From positions 21,085,110-21,149,109 of the forward strand of contig NC_134030.1 in assembly GCF_964204645.1 (NCBI RefSeq): a stretch of 64,000 nt of DNA, in the 5' to 3' direction. Made by a program: the position numbers and the translations under genes. Origin of the DNA: Tubulanus polymorphus (lineage: Eukaryota; Nemertea; Palaeonemertea; Tubulaniformes; Tubulanidae). Positions 10,301 to 18,641 of the stretch are shown here, in pieces. A model generated the notes under the pieces. It was not told the DNA's origin, searched no databases, and saw nothing but the letters and a program-made list of their open reading frames with translations. Position 1 is the first letter of the stretch; the number at the start of each line of letters is the position of its first letter.

Positions 10301-13300
10301 ATTCTGTCAAGAGCATCAAATCCATGGTTCAATGCAATGATGTCTAAAAATGGCAAAGTTCCATCTTCGAATCTGTAATGAAAAGTAAAATGGACCAAAT
10401 CAGCGATTTGTTATTACAATACCAAGTACTGATTGATAGACCAAATATCAACACAATTGATCGAAGCAACTTCATAACTTCCTATAAAACATTTTATAAT
10501 GCGCTCGTGCAGATTGCAGTAAACAACAATGGATGCCTGGCAGCCATCTTAATTCTGATCAGGGTATTTTATATGTTGCAGTTGTGTTAAGGGTAGATAC
10601 GTGTATAGATCAGAAACAATCAATCCAAGCATCTTCAAAACCTCCCCAAAATAACTTCAGATTTTAGCGAGCTAGACAATCCTACGTTACCTTTCATGAA
10701 TTTTAGCAGATCTGTTGACATGAAAACGCTCGGTTGCCAGGGAAACGAGCACCGTTCCACCGCCGAAATAAGTCTTTTGTAGTGATTCATCGGCGATTTC
10801 ATTGCGTACCAGTAAAGCACCTACGGAAAAATTGACACGCTATAATAAATATATTCATCCCACTCAGACCAGCAGATCCCAGCAAAGTACTATGGCAAGT
10901 GTGGATCCACCAGGTGTCGCTAGTGTGCAGTATGAAGGTTTCAGGACCATTGCCCCCCCTCCAAATAAAATCTTTTTAATCTCAAAGTAACTGATATTAA
11001 CTTGAATCAGTCAGAGTAAGTAGCTGCACTAATTAGCTAGAATTAGTTCACTTTGTCTAATTCATTAGAAGTTAATATCTGTGGGGGACAATTTTCCTAG
11101 AATCCATTAACATATCAACTACTGCGAAAACAGCGGATTCCACTTGTGGCTAGTGAGGATCCATCAGGTGTCGCTAGTGTGCAAGTAGGACATCAACTAC
11201 TGCCAAAACAGCGGATTCCACTTGTGGCGAGTGAGGAACCACCAGGTGTCACTAGAGTGCAGTAGGACATCAACTACTGCGAAAACAGCGGATTCCACTT
11301 GTGGCGAGTGAGGATCCACCAGATGTTTGTTATACTAAAAATAGGCTTACCCAGTCCGGTAGGAAATCCGAAAATTTTATAAAACGACAACGCAACGAAA
11401 TCCGGTTTGAACTTGTTCAAATCGAGTCGATTAGTCGAAACAAACGACGCCGCATCCAGGCAGACGTACCATCGATTAACACCACCGGGGATTCCCCTCA
11501 CACCACCAGGGATTCCCCTTGTGACGCCGGGGAATCCCCGATGAGTAAACCTAAGCGAATATTTCTGTCCGTTGAAATTACTCGACGCCGGGTAGACGAA
11601 TAATCCGTTTGAACGTTGCGGAATACCACACGCGCCATTTACCGCGCCACGTGTACCATCGCTCGTAAGCGGTACGGCGTTCAAATCAATCGCGCCATCG
11701 GAATCTAATTTCTCGCTCGCCGCCAAAAACTCCCCGTACGGCATGTAGTAAATGGACGCTCGTTTGGCGGCGGCGATTTCGCGCATACCAAGCACGGAGG
11801 TGTGCGTGTCTTGGGTATAAAGGAACGCGCCCGTACCAAAACAGTTCTCATCACAGCTAGCATCATTCATACGAATGTTCATACCATTTTCATCGCAGTC
11901 CCCTTCACAGCGGATTTTGGCGCTTCGGTCATTTTGGCGCATGGTTGCACGGTTCTTGTCGCAGAACCTATCACCGCGGGTATCAACACCATTTTGATCA
12001 CATTGCCGAACAGATTGGGAGCTACTTTCGGAAAAATGTCGACCATTACAACGACGGAATGTTTCGGAATCATTCGACGTTCCACCGGCGGTCGCGAGAG
12101 TTTGGGAGCCGTCCTTCGCGCGAGCTAAACGCCGCCCGTTACCGTTGTTCGGCGATGCGGCGAAATTGAAAGTTTCGGCGAGTAGTTTTAACGCGGCCGT
12201 ACAGCCCGATGTGAATATGACGCTGTATTCTTCGGAGCTCGTGCGAAAATGGCGCAAAATCCTGCAACGATTAAAAAATCAAACAAACCAAGAATCATGA
12301 TGATCTTGATTATCAATTTTTATTCACAGTCTCTTTTATCAATACCTTACACCTGAGGCCATACATAACAGGGCCCCCCGGTAATATTGTAAAAGTACCC
12401 TTTTTGCAAATATTATTATCCGATAGAACTGCCCTTTTTCGGGTTTCTCTACCCCCCTTCAAAATTCAAATGCTAAGTACGAGAGGAATATCGGTTTTTG
12501 ACTATCCATTTTTTTCGGTAAAATGCCTTTTTTCGGGTTTCCCTTCCCCTTAGATTCAAATACTAGGTAAGGCCCTGAAACTCCTGAAGCCTTACCCCCA
12601 ACCGTCCTATGATTACAATTTGTGTCCCCTTGCAATATTACCCTAAATCGTTGACCCCGAGCTTAAGGAATTTCTTGAAATTCATTGATTTTCCTTTTCA
12701 ACCATCATTCTAGAATACTTATGGATTTCAGGGCTGGGTTTCATAGATGTGGAAGAAAAATAGTCTCTGGGAACATTTTGAAATTTGTCAGTTATTACCA
12801 CAGTTTCTCATTGTAACCATGGTGGTTGTTACCCAGATTGAGGATTTACCCCTAGGGATAACTTTGATACTCAGTCTATGAAACCGGGCCCTGGAGTCAC
12901 CCATCACGAAAAGGATCTTGGAGACATCCACCGCAGAAATATATGAAAAATGTCGACTGACCTTTCTCTGACTTGGTCGACGGTGTTAGCCGTATTCAGA
13001 CCACTAAGGGATGAGCTGTGAGTGTTACCGTACAGGTTCTCTAATAAATCTTTTTGATACGCTTCGATTTGACGGCGCGAGTAAAGGGTGGCTCCGACGT
13101 GGTCCAAATAAGTCACATCTAATGAAACAAAAACAAAATCGCAGATTTCCGTATTAGTTTAGGTAGCCTACAGAAAAGAGTTTAAGATAAATAGTCCAAC
13201 TGCCCAACTGACATAATGAACAAAACACAGTCTGGTTAAACCAATCCCGGTCCAAATCTTATAAGTGACTGGACCAAACACTGGGCAGTTTGATTACTGA

Positions 13301-13842
13301 CTAGACCAAACAGCAGTCTGGGTACTGACTAAAATAAACGCGTTCAAATTGAATTTGAAGTTCAACATCATTCTACTTCTACTTCTACCAATTTATGGCC
13401 ACCATCAACCAGTTGATGATTTTGCCATCGAGAGGTGCATGAAAAAATTATTTTATTTTTTTTTGTTTATTATGGTTATATTTGCTGCCCCAAAACTGCC
13501 CCAATGGCGTTAGGCAGTTAGGAGAGACTTGAAGGCTTCATTGGATTGGACTAATTCACAGGGACTTGACACAAAAGGATTTTGGCCCCAGTATCCTATA
13601 TACAGGTACTAAATAGTATATATAAATTATAAACAGACTTATTGTGGTCTTGGACTAATTGCATAATTAATTGATTTCCCCTCTTCTTCTAGTATTACTC
13701 AACCAACTTTTCGGCGATGACAACCCAAGAAATACCCTCGTGGATTAGATCTAACACACCCGTGGATTAGATCTAACAAGAAAATCTCATAATCACCTTT
13801 AATTTGGTCGAATTCGTCAGATAATCGCGTCGTTATTGACAT
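4216..13842 (-). CDS. MOCOS: Molybdenum cofactor sulfurase, complete 16-exon gene
   Basis: Exons in gene order: 13842-13797, 13118-12962, 12261-11351, 10820-10691, 10372-10296, 9915-9728, 9166-9050, 8644-8485, 7980-7682, 7267-7105, 7024-6931, 6543-6422, 5966-5853, 5381-5269, 4718-4614, 4326-4216. The total is 2907 nt (968 aa plus stop); every junction keeps frame and every intron is GT-AG. The N-terminal half is a NifS-like class V aminotransferase domain: TYLDHVGATLY near residue 50, PLP lysine in SFYKIFGFPTGLG (Lys about 363), and cysteine loop RTGCFCNIGACQ (516-527). The C-terminal half is MOSC: ILYPVKSCAGFQ (684-695) and GRCNRCQMICIDQ (about 900). MOCOS takes sulfur from L-cysteine and sulfurates the molybdenum cofactor for xanthine dehydrogenase and aldehyde oxidase. 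The protein is longer than the roughly 890-residue human enzyme because of a ~109-residue insertion in exon 3. Confidence 0.96.
4576..4589. repeat. Poly-C run in last MOCOS intron
   Basis: Fourteen consecutive C's, close to the donor of exon 15 (poly-G on the transcribed sense strand). Confidence 0.9.
4614..4718 (-). CDS. MOCOS: MOCOS exon 15 (MOSC C-x-x-C-Q motif)
   Basis: 35 codons in phase 0: SEGRCNRCQMICIDQSSAEK, NQTPLLTLTTINDKK. The RCxRCQMIC(I/V)DQ signature is the most conserved part of the MOSC half. Acceptor tatttgcag, donor gtaatt. Confidence 0.95.
4755..5250. repeat. 'tatgacatcatc' repeat cluster in MOCOS intron 14
   Basis: At least five copies of a unit of about 80-120 bp with tatgacatcat and gatggctgcctccataaat. 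It nearly fills the 550-bp intron. Same family as 822-1228. Confidence 0.8.
5269..5381 (-). CDS. MOCOS: MOCOS exon 14
   Basis: Encodes DLSNLLSRFRANFIISGGNS, then FAEDSWSDIKIGSHKFH. The RFRxNxxISG and EDxW motifs identify the MOSC core. This exon has no long uninterrupted frame of its own and was found from splice sites and motif order. Acceptor cgttgcag, donor gtaagt. Confidence 0.93.
5611..5780. mobile_element. MITE, GGGGTCATTCAT family, copy 2
   Basis: The ends are ggggtcattcatttatta and gtaataaatgaatgatcccc, inverted, 170 bp apart, with a purine-rich interior matching 3394-3550 in reverse orientation. It lies inside MOCOS intron 13. Confidence 0.8.
5853..5966 (-). CDS. MOCOS: MOCOS exon 13
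   Basis: Encodes DGQLSLANQSQFLLINQTSA, KHLLEAINKQN. The LANxxQFLLIN motif is typical of the MOSC half. Acceptor atatttcag, donor gtaaac. Confidence 0.93.
6000..6412. repeat. Short tandem repeats, tgacatgcacatgt
   Basis: Units of about 20 bp containing tgacatg(c/t)acatgt, most regular at 6305-6410. It fills most of MOCOS intron 12 and ends within about 15 bp of exon 12. Each unit holds an acatgt palindrome. Confidence 0.85.
6422..6543 (-). CDS. MOCOS: MOCOS exon 12
   Basis: Encodes VNGIDLGEQAGEWVSDALGQ, SGCRLIQQHTDDN. It matches the family pattern of a short helix ending before the variable loop. Acceptor atttgtag, donor gtaaat. Confidence 0.92.
6600..6909. mobile_element. CAGGGTCCCTAC MITE, degenerate inverted copy
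   Basis: Right end gtagggaccctg at 6898-6909. The interior (aaggagtttcaagaaccttt and following) matches the other copies in reverse complement. The left end is degraded near a poly-G run at 6610-6619. It abuts exon 11 of MOCOS. Confidence 0.6.
6931..7024 (-). CDS. MOCOS: MOCOS exon 11
   Basis: Encodes GMPNLCVPFGGDFYRNDKVH and ATLCRAKVCGDG. Bounded by an 80-bp intron (7025-7104) before and by donor gtgagt after. Phase is consistent on both sides. Confidence 0.9.
7105..7267 (-). CDS. MOCOS: MOCOS exon 10
   Basis: Encodes GSRGLLYDRRWMIVNKAGVC, LSQKRAPQLCLIQPYID, and ILVLAKP. The GLLYDRxWM and LSQK motifs are family hallmarks. A long frame on the opposite strand here is a shadow. Confidence 0.95.
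7338..7545. repeat. 'tatgacatcatc' repeat cluster, inverted, MOCOS intron 9
   Basis: Three copies reading gatgatgtcataagggggat and similar, in the opposite orientation to those at 4755-5250. Confidence 0.75.
7682..7980 (-). CDS. MOCOS: MOCOS exon 9 (linker and start of MOSC half)
   Basis: 100 residues. The first ~80 are a polar, low-complexity linker (rich in S, E, P) of the kind that joins the two halves of MOCOS; the last part, ILTNIILYPVKSCAGFQ, starts the MOSC N-terminal beta barrel. Acceptor ttcttgcag, donor gtaaaa. Confidence 0.93.
8030..8285. repeat. AAGTACTT palindrome cluster
   Basis: Repeated ataagtacttattgga units at 8117-8175 and scattered palindromic aagtactt-like words, in MOCOS intron 8. 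Confidence 0.6.
8316..8446. mobile_element. 131-bp palindromic MITE, GGGCCCAGTTTCACG ends
   Basis: Perfect 15-bp inverted ends: gggcccagtttcacg at 8316-8330 and cgtgaaactgggccc at 8432-8446. The interior block gtttgaattgttgtcc also occurs at about 200-260. No coding potential. It lies in MOCOS intron 8, 38 bp from exon 8. Confidence 0.85.
8485..8644 (-). CDS. MOCOS: MOCOS exon 8
   Basis: Encodes AGHVCGDDMDLIDGRPTGSV, RISFGYMST, and a linker starting QDALNFISFVEKCF. The GRPTGSVRISFGYMS segment closes the aminotransferase-like domain. Acceptor ctacgacag, donor gtaagt. Confidence 0.95.
8682..8900 (-). mobile_element. Snapback non-autonomous element with 15-bp target duplication, copy A
   Basis: The direct repeat ataaacctgggctag flanks it (8682-8696 and 8886-8900). 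Between, 8697-8885 begins on the minus strand with aagataaaaacccac exactly at the duplication and ends gtgtggttatcgtt. Two long arms (about 8730-8795 and 8818-8885) are inverted copies, so the RNA would fold into a hairpin. A related copy is at 32816-33086. The long, variable target duplication argues for retroposition, possibly a Penelope-like relic; this class is inference. It sits in MOCOS intron 7. Confidence 0.75.
9050..9166 (-). CDS. MOCOS: MOCOS exon 7 (active-site cysteine loop)
   Basis: 39 codons in phase 0: VDKLAQLNDIHLRTGCFCNI, then GACQYFMGLSSDDIKSNYQ. The GCFCNxGACQ loop holds the persulfide-forming cysteine of the enzyme. Acceptor gttttttcag, donor gtacgt. Confidence 0.95.
9225..9696. 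repeat. 39-bp tandem array in MOCOS intron 6
   Basis: About 12 units of 39 bp built on cagttccacagttgtgtggg and tttaatttg. Because 39 is a multiple of 3, long frames stay open on both strands; these are not genes. The array fills most of the 561-bp intron 9167-9727. The same unit recurs at 33520-33885 and 62770-63455. Confidence 0.93.
9728..9915 (-). CDS. MOCOS: MOCOS exon 6
   Basis: Encodes TMEAISTRISQLTKFVYDKL, then HGNVINFNVLRDDGSYVGYS. The NFNVL segment is conserved in MOCOS. Acceptor ttattgcag, donor gtctgt, a weaker but phase-consistent GT site. Confidence 0.92.
9990..10285. mobile_element. TTAACCCTTTCAGTGC MITE, diverged copy in MOCOS intron 5
   Basis: The interior is closely matched (gtgtctacaccgcagtgcgg, tcaaattatccccagca), with eroded ends (tcagttcagtg ... 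cagcactgat). Confidence 0.65.
10296..10372 (-). CDS. MOCOS: MOCOS exon 5
   Basis: Encodes RFEDGTLPFLDIIALNHGFD and ALDRIG. The FEDGT motif is part of the PLP fold. Acceptor tttcattacag, donor gtgagc. Confidence 0.94.
10691..10820 (-). CDS. MOCOS: MOCOS exon 4
   Basis: Encodes GALLVRNEIADESLQKTYFG, GGT, then LATERFHVNRSAKIHE. The TYFGGGT motif is conserved in the family. Acceptor ttccgtag, donor gtaacg. Confidence 0.93.
10858..11335 (-). repeat. 77-bp family copies, inverted, in MOCOS intron 3
   Basis: One copy at about 10858-10925 and a run at about 11115-11335 reading gtggcgagtgaggatccacc, the reverse complement of the arrays at 55229 and 60420. The run ends about 15 bp from exon 3. A fragment lies at about 8965-9012. 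Confidence 0.8.
11351..12261 (-). CDS. MOCOS: MOCOS exon 3 (large, with lineage-specific insertion)
   Basis: A 911-nt exon carrying most of the PLP domain: VIFTSGCTAALKLLAETF, then a ~109-residue low-complexity insertion (about residues 102-210), TQDTHTSVLGMRE (His about 221), a short GIPGGV repeat, and LDAASFVSTNRLDLNKFKPD through SFYKIFGFPTGL with the PLP lysine. Donor gtaagc at 11350. The insertion contains recurring CD-x-N-G-like units and stays in frame on both sides. Confidence 0.95.
12730..12892. mobile_element. MITE with GGGCTGGGTTTCATAGA ends
   Basis: Inverted ends: agggctgggtttcatagat at the left and agtctatgaaaccgggccct at the right, imperfect. It lies in MOCOS intron 2. Ends of similar type border 56799-56912. 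Confidence 0.65.
12962..13118 (-). CDS. MOCOS: MOCOS exon 2
   Basis: Encodes VTYLDHVGATLYSRRQIEAY, then LLENLYGNTHSSS and VDQVRER. This is the start of the aminotransferase-like fold; the YLDHAGAT-type motif is conserved across the family, here with Val for the usual Ala. Acceptor tttcattag, donor gtcagt. Confidence 0.93.
13797..13842 (-). CDS. MOCOS: MOCOS exon 1 (start codon)
   Basis: The ATG is at 13842 in context cagaaaATGT, with A at -3. The exon encodes MSITTRLSDEFDQIK and one base of Asp; the donor is gtgatt. The frame stays open upstream to 13971, but only a TTG and no ATG occurs there, so 13842 is the first ATG. It gives a short N-terminus before the PLP domain. Confidence 0.85.
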
Positions 13843-13914
13843 TTTCTGACGCTGTGTTGACGGTTTCTCGCGAACGCGGAAGTGAACCCGTTTTTTGAAT
13901 TGAATTGAATTAGC

Positions 13915-13955
13915 GTCAAGGTCGTTATTACGGGGGGCCACGTGCTTTTGTTTAC
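13915..13955. promoter_or_regulatory. Upstream element with E-box and forkhead-like site, copy 1
   Basis: Contains tcaaggtc (nuclear-receptor half-site type), ggggggccacgtgctttt with the CACGTG E-box, and tgtttac (forkhead type). It lies 73 bp upstream of the MOCOS ATG. A near-identical copy is at 14126-14167. A role in MOCOS transcription is inferred from position and duplication. Confidence 0.5.
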
Positions 13956-14125
13956 AATTCTTTCGAACCAAAGAAAATTCAATTTATTGATTCAAAACTT
14001 AATCTTTCCCTATCTTACCGACGCGTGGTAGTGCTTTATACATGTACATCAATATGCTTGAATATATAGATTGTGCCCCGTTGATTGTATTGAATTCCTG
14101 ACATTGTGTTGTCCCCAGACAAGGT

Positions 14126-14167
14126 GTCAAGGTCGTTGTAAATGGGGGGCCACGTGCTTTTGTTTAC
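14126..14167. promoter_or_regulatory. Upstream element with E-box and forkhead-like site, copy 2
   Basis: Same order of sites as copy 1: tcaaggtc, ggggggccacgtgctttt, tgtttac. The match covers about 41 bp; the flanks differ, so only this module is duplicated or conserved. Confidence 0.5.
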
Positions 14168-14198
14168 GTTACCTTCATTATCAAAGCAACGGATTTAA

Positions 14199-15040
14199 TC
14201 AGGGGCGAGGATCCAATGCGGGATCAGGGCGGATCTAGGGCGGGTGTGATTCAGGGAGGAGTGCACCCCCAAAATAGGGCATAACATGAAATTAAACGGA
14301 GGACACACCCGAAAGAACGGGACCTCGCAAAAACTCAACGTGCGGACACTTCGAATGAAAACTTAGCAGCTAGATTTGATTCGGTCTAGGGCTACTACTA
14401 CATGCACGCGTTTTACTATTGAAAACGCATTTAAACTAAAAAAAGAAGTCCGGCGCTCTAGATCTGTCTTATCCAACATTCTAGGGCAAATTGATAAGAT
14501 AAGCGCAGTTCCGGCAGCACCCTTAGTCAGACCTCATTTGAAAGTTTCCGACAAAAATTGTGCCAGTGAAATTCTGCCGGCCATCCTGGTTTACGAACAA
14601 AGCCGCCCAGCAAGGCTTACAATATCAAACATGGCGTCATGTACAGCAAATTCCAGTTTTAATCTAAAATGTAAAGTTTTGAATGGTGTTATGAAGGAAA
14701 CGTTTGAAGTTTCGATCCGTCAATAATTTTATGCCATGGTTTATAAGCGGCGGGTCCAGGGCAATGGCAGGAGCGCCAAGAAATGAAAAGGGCACACTAC
14801 TCAGGGTTAGCCTTATACCGAAAAAAGGGCAAGTTAGGTATCCACGCCAAAACAAGGGTCTGGAAAACTTTCAGTGCATTTCATAATAAATTCTAGGCAG
14901 GCCTAAGCTCAAGAGTGCTGTCATATAATTTCAGAACTCTGGAATTTCAGGTGGAAAAAAGTCTCCCGTATATATTGCCATTGTATTTCAACAGGGCCAC
15001 TGGAAAATTGCGACAGGAGCACGTCTGGATCCGCCCCTGA
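14199..15040. mobile_element. Non-autonomous DNA transposon, CAGGGGCGGATCCA-like ends
   Basis: The left end tcaggggcgaggatcca and right end tggatccgcccctga are inverted except for two extra bases on the left. A second similar block, cagggcggatctaggg, lies 25 bp inside. The ends look hAT-like. A 116-codon frame (14376-14726, +) lies within it; I do not recognise it as a transposase. Confidence 0.55.
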
Positions 15041-15299
15041 TATTATGCCGATTTTCTAAAATCGGGCAAGTGTTTTGTTTTAAATTTCGCGCTCGCGTCG
15101 CTTATCTCGAGGATCAAGTTATGAGTGAGTCACCGATTTGAACTGCACAAGCTGTTTATATACTCGAGGCGTATTGACACGCGCGCTACGAAATCCTATT
15201 GAACATACTGAAAACCATTCGCTAGACAGCACAAAACACCGCCTTTCTATTCATACAAGTCACCGGGCTTGAAATCGGGCCTTTTCAAACCTTTCAAAC

Positions 15300-15517
15300 T
15301 CGCCGTAGCGAGACAGTATTCGACGCACTATTTCTGCAGCGAGAACTAGCGTGCGTGCGGCGCGTACGACGACTGTTTAATCAGCTGTTGTGAGTGATTC
15401 GGCTCTCCTGTGCATGGTACCTGTACATACCACCCTCACACTACCCAGCCTCTCACCAGCTACCTGAGCGAGCTCCACCCGCCAAACCTTTATAGAACCC
15501 ATCTCAAAAACACCAAG
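15300..15517 (+). other. Candidate untranslated first exon of a + strand gene
   Basis: A CpG-rich, non-repetitive stretch (tagcgtgcgtgcggcgcg) followed by C-rich sequence ending caccaag, with donor gtacgt at 15518. A TATA-like tttatata lies near 15152. A short frame starts with ATG at 15413. The downstream exons, if any, are outside the window or unrecognised. Confidence 0.35.
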
Positions 15518-16679
15518 GTACGTTTAACCGTTACTGTTTTCGTTGTCATCATATTTTTCACCCGGTTTTTGATGTTTTTTTTTTTTAAATTGTGCTCGGT
15601 TTCTCGACTCTCTCAGTCTAACTAACCTTCATCCGTGTGTCTACTACTATACACACACGAGATATAGCATCGATCAATTTCTCGGTTTTGACGGCTCTTG
15701 TCAGTTTAGACTTCGATAACCAGTTTGAAAACGTCGGCATTTCATAAATAGCGAATATTCTCGATGGATTGATATAGAATATTATCTAAAGCTAAATTCT
15801 TAAGACTTTGTTCAAGACTTGTGGTAATTTAATTCTGTAACATTTTTGCCTTTACAATACATAGTTATTGTAAGCTAAAATACGCATGGAATACATACAG
15901 AATACGTGTATTTTTGGCAAGAAATACATGTCATTTGAAGATATTAATTTTTACAAGGTTGAGATTAAAGGTTAGGTTTTGGCCACTAAATCTTGAGAAA
16001 AGTTGATATGATAATTTTGATAATTTTCAATTTCAAGTGGAATTATTGATTATTCATTTCAACATGTTCTTGATATATTCGATAGTTTTGAACCCGGATT
16101 TCAAATAAAAACGATACTTACACTAAAAGAAGTAATTATCTTTTGGATATTTCGATTTCAAATTATATATTTCAATTGATATTTTTTGTATTGGATATTT
16201 TTAAAGAATTCTGAAGCTAGAATTTCAGAATTTCTCAGTTGAAATCTAATTTAATGACGACTTTCTTGATATATTGAAAACTTATTATCAATTTAATTTC
16301 AAAGTGTAAATAAATATCACGATATATTTTTATATTTCGATAATTTTGAAAATCTTTCGACTGAATTTTGAATTGAAATGCTTATGATAATCGCGATAAG
16401 AAGCAATTATATTTTTGATATTTCGAAAAAGAAAAACTAATAATTTCGAAATTACTTATAAAAAAGAAAAAGCTCCACCTACTGAAATCTTAGGAAATAT
16501 CGAAGACATTTTGAAATATCGAAACAATTTAAGTAGATGTTAATTTATTCGAATAATCAATTGCTTGAATATGTTTCTGATTTCCTTACTGGTCTAAACT
16601 GACAAAGCAACCGTTCAAAAATCATGATGGCGCAAGTTTCGAAATCTTAGCAGATGCTGTTAGCCTTTAAACATATTTT
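15518..16679. other. AT-rich unique stretch, no gene seen
   Basis: Low GC, with many runs of gatatttcgat-like words and no conserved frame or inverted ends. It would be intronic if 15300-15517 is an exon. Confidence 0.5.
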
Positions 16680-16911
16680 CAGGCGTGGATCCCGGGGGTG
16701 GGGGACTGGGGGTCTATGGGGGTAGGGATTGATCGAGGGGACTGGGGCTATCCTGCAAATTTTTTTTCTCGCAAATTCTAGAAGCACAATTTTCAAGAAA
16801 AATTGAAATTAAAGAAATATTTTCGAAAAAAATTGGATAATTTTGCCACCAGAGTAGGGGTCACAGACACAGCACCCCATACCTCCCCCCCAGCCCCGGG
16901 ATCGACGCCTG
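16680..16911. mobile_element. MITE with CAGGCGTGGATCCCGGGG ends
   Basis: Left caggcgtggatcccgggg and right ccccgggatcgacgcctg form an 18-bp inverted pair with one mismatch, 232 bp end to end. The interior is G/C-tract-rich near both ends and AT-rich in the middle. Confidence 0.75.
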
Positions 16912-18034
16912 ACTTTTCATCGGTCAATTTTCTAGCGTAACACATCCGCGAAAAAAATATCGTGCATGCTTTCAAAAACTTGATTAACCACCGTCTTCCA
17001 CCGAAACCCTACTACCTCTCCCCCTCCCCCCTACCCCCTGAAAATTAATCATCCAGCCTGGAATAATCTTGAATCTCGGGCGCAAATGGGCGATGATCTT
17101 TGTGCATGTTTCTCAATCGGCCGCAGTCCCCGGCTCGGTTGTTTATTATTTCTCTCGATCGGCTTTCCGCCAAACCCCCCTCGATCATCAACTATATATC
17201 GAAAACCCGTCCTCTTTTTAACCACCGAAAAAATTGTTTCGAAAAATCTTAACGAAAACAACAAAAAAAAATCTGATTTGCACCTAGTGTCGACAAGCTT
17301 TCTCCTGTCCCCCCTTCCTACCACACCCCGTGCTCCCTACCCAGACGCTTAGCCTTGAAATCAAACGCGTTTTCAAATAACGTAGATATAACGTCCTTCT
17401 AACCGTGTGCCGAAAAAAAGTCCGCGTCGAAATTTTGAAAAAATTTTGTCGATCGAAAATTTGTCCCCGACGAAACGCGCGTCGAAAAAGGAAAAGTTGC
17501 GTCCGTTTAGAAATTTGTTCCGGAAAAAAGTCCGCATCGCGAGGCGGCCGTGTTTTTAAGATAACCGTCACAGATTCGGCGCGCCGTTGGACTAGATCCG
17601 AAAAAACAGAACGTAGGAAAAAAGAGACAATGCCGGAAGAAAGTCCGCATCGGGTGGCGACCATGTTTTTAAGATACCCACAGCGGACTCGAAAAGCGGA
17701 TGAAAAATCGCGGCGGGATATTTCAGCGGCTGTCGTTCGTAAGGAATCGGATTATTTCGTTGTTTTTGTGCCCGAATGAAGGATTTAAATCGTCATTTTC
17801 GGGAAATACCATCTTTTCTGTCGCAGCAAATCGTTTGCCATCAAAGAGCGGATAGAAAACACGGACTGGTTGTCGGCGCATGGGACCCGACGACGCAAGA
17901 AAGAAGAACAGTTTGTTGTGAACGTTTTTGTGTTATTTTCTGTCGAATGATATTATTTTTTTAGGTAAAAAAATGAAATTTCAATCAGTAAGGTAGGGAC
18001 AAAAATGATTCGCCTATATATATATATATATATA
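16912..18034. other. CpG-rich stretch with overlapping open frames, no recognised gene
   Basis: Frames are open on both strands at 17049-17780. The product of the + frame (17405-17779) is basic and unrecognised. A direct repeat containing aaaaaagtccgcatcg and gtgtttttaagata occurs at about 17522-17565 and, diverged, at 17637-17680, with a third partial copy near 17414. Without a family match I do not call a gene. Confidence 0.4.
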
Positions 18035-18405
18035 CAGGGTCCCTACGCCTTCTTGATTCCTTACAAACTCATTTCAAATGGAAAATGCTTTTTAAGATGT
18101 TTGAAACTCCGCTAATTTGAGAAAAATGCCCAAAACTACTTTAATTTTGAAAAATAGGCTTTTAGAAATGTTTGTCTAGTTTGTTGTACAGTAAACTACC
18201 CCTAAATCGTTACAGTTGGGACCTGGGTTTCTTTTCTTTTACTAAATTAGGCGGTTACTGAATTAGAAACCTAGTTTAGTAAATGTCTCAAGGATAAAGA
18301 TTGCCTACGAAACCAGTAAATTAAAAAACGGTACCGATTTTTTGAGGCTTCTACTGTATTTTGGAGATATGTCTCCAGGAATGACTGATATCTGTAGGGA
18401 CCCTG
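18035..18405. mobile_element. MITE with CAGGGTCCCTAC ends, copy 2
   Basis: Perfect 12-bp inverted ends at 18035-18046 and 18394-18405; 371 bp, close to the 375 bp of copy 1. Its right end runs straight into the 47-bp tandem array that follows. Confidence 0.87.
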
Positions 18406-18641
18406 TTAAAACTCCTTATATCCAGGAATGACTGATATCTGTAAGGACCCTGTTAAATCTCCTTTTATCCAGGAATGACTGATATCTGTAGGGACCCTGT
18501 TAAAACTCCTTATATCCAGGAATGGCTGATATCTGTAGGGACCCTGTTAAAACTCCTTATATCCAGGAATGGCTGATATCTGTAGGGACCCTGTTAAAAC
18601 TCCTTATATCCAGGAATGGCTGATATCTGTAGGGACCCTGT
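18366..18641. repeat. 47-bp tandem array made of the MITE right end
   Basis: Units read tgtagggaccctgttaaa, then ctccttatatccaggaatg and actgatatc. Each unit ends with the MITE terminus gtagggaccctg. About six units continue from copy 2 of the MITE. Confidence 0.9.

Noticed and set aside
11802-12169. Open frames opposite MOCOS exon 3
   Set aside because: Shadow frames of the true exon, without splice or motif support.
13843-13971. Longer MOCOS N-terminus starting at 13971
   Set aside because: The upstream in-frame start is TTG, not ATG; 13842 is the first ATG and has a good context.
14376-14726. Transposase in the 14.2-15.0 kb element
   Set aside because: The 116-codon frame shows no recognisable catalytic or zinc-finger motif. 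The element is treated as non-autonomous.
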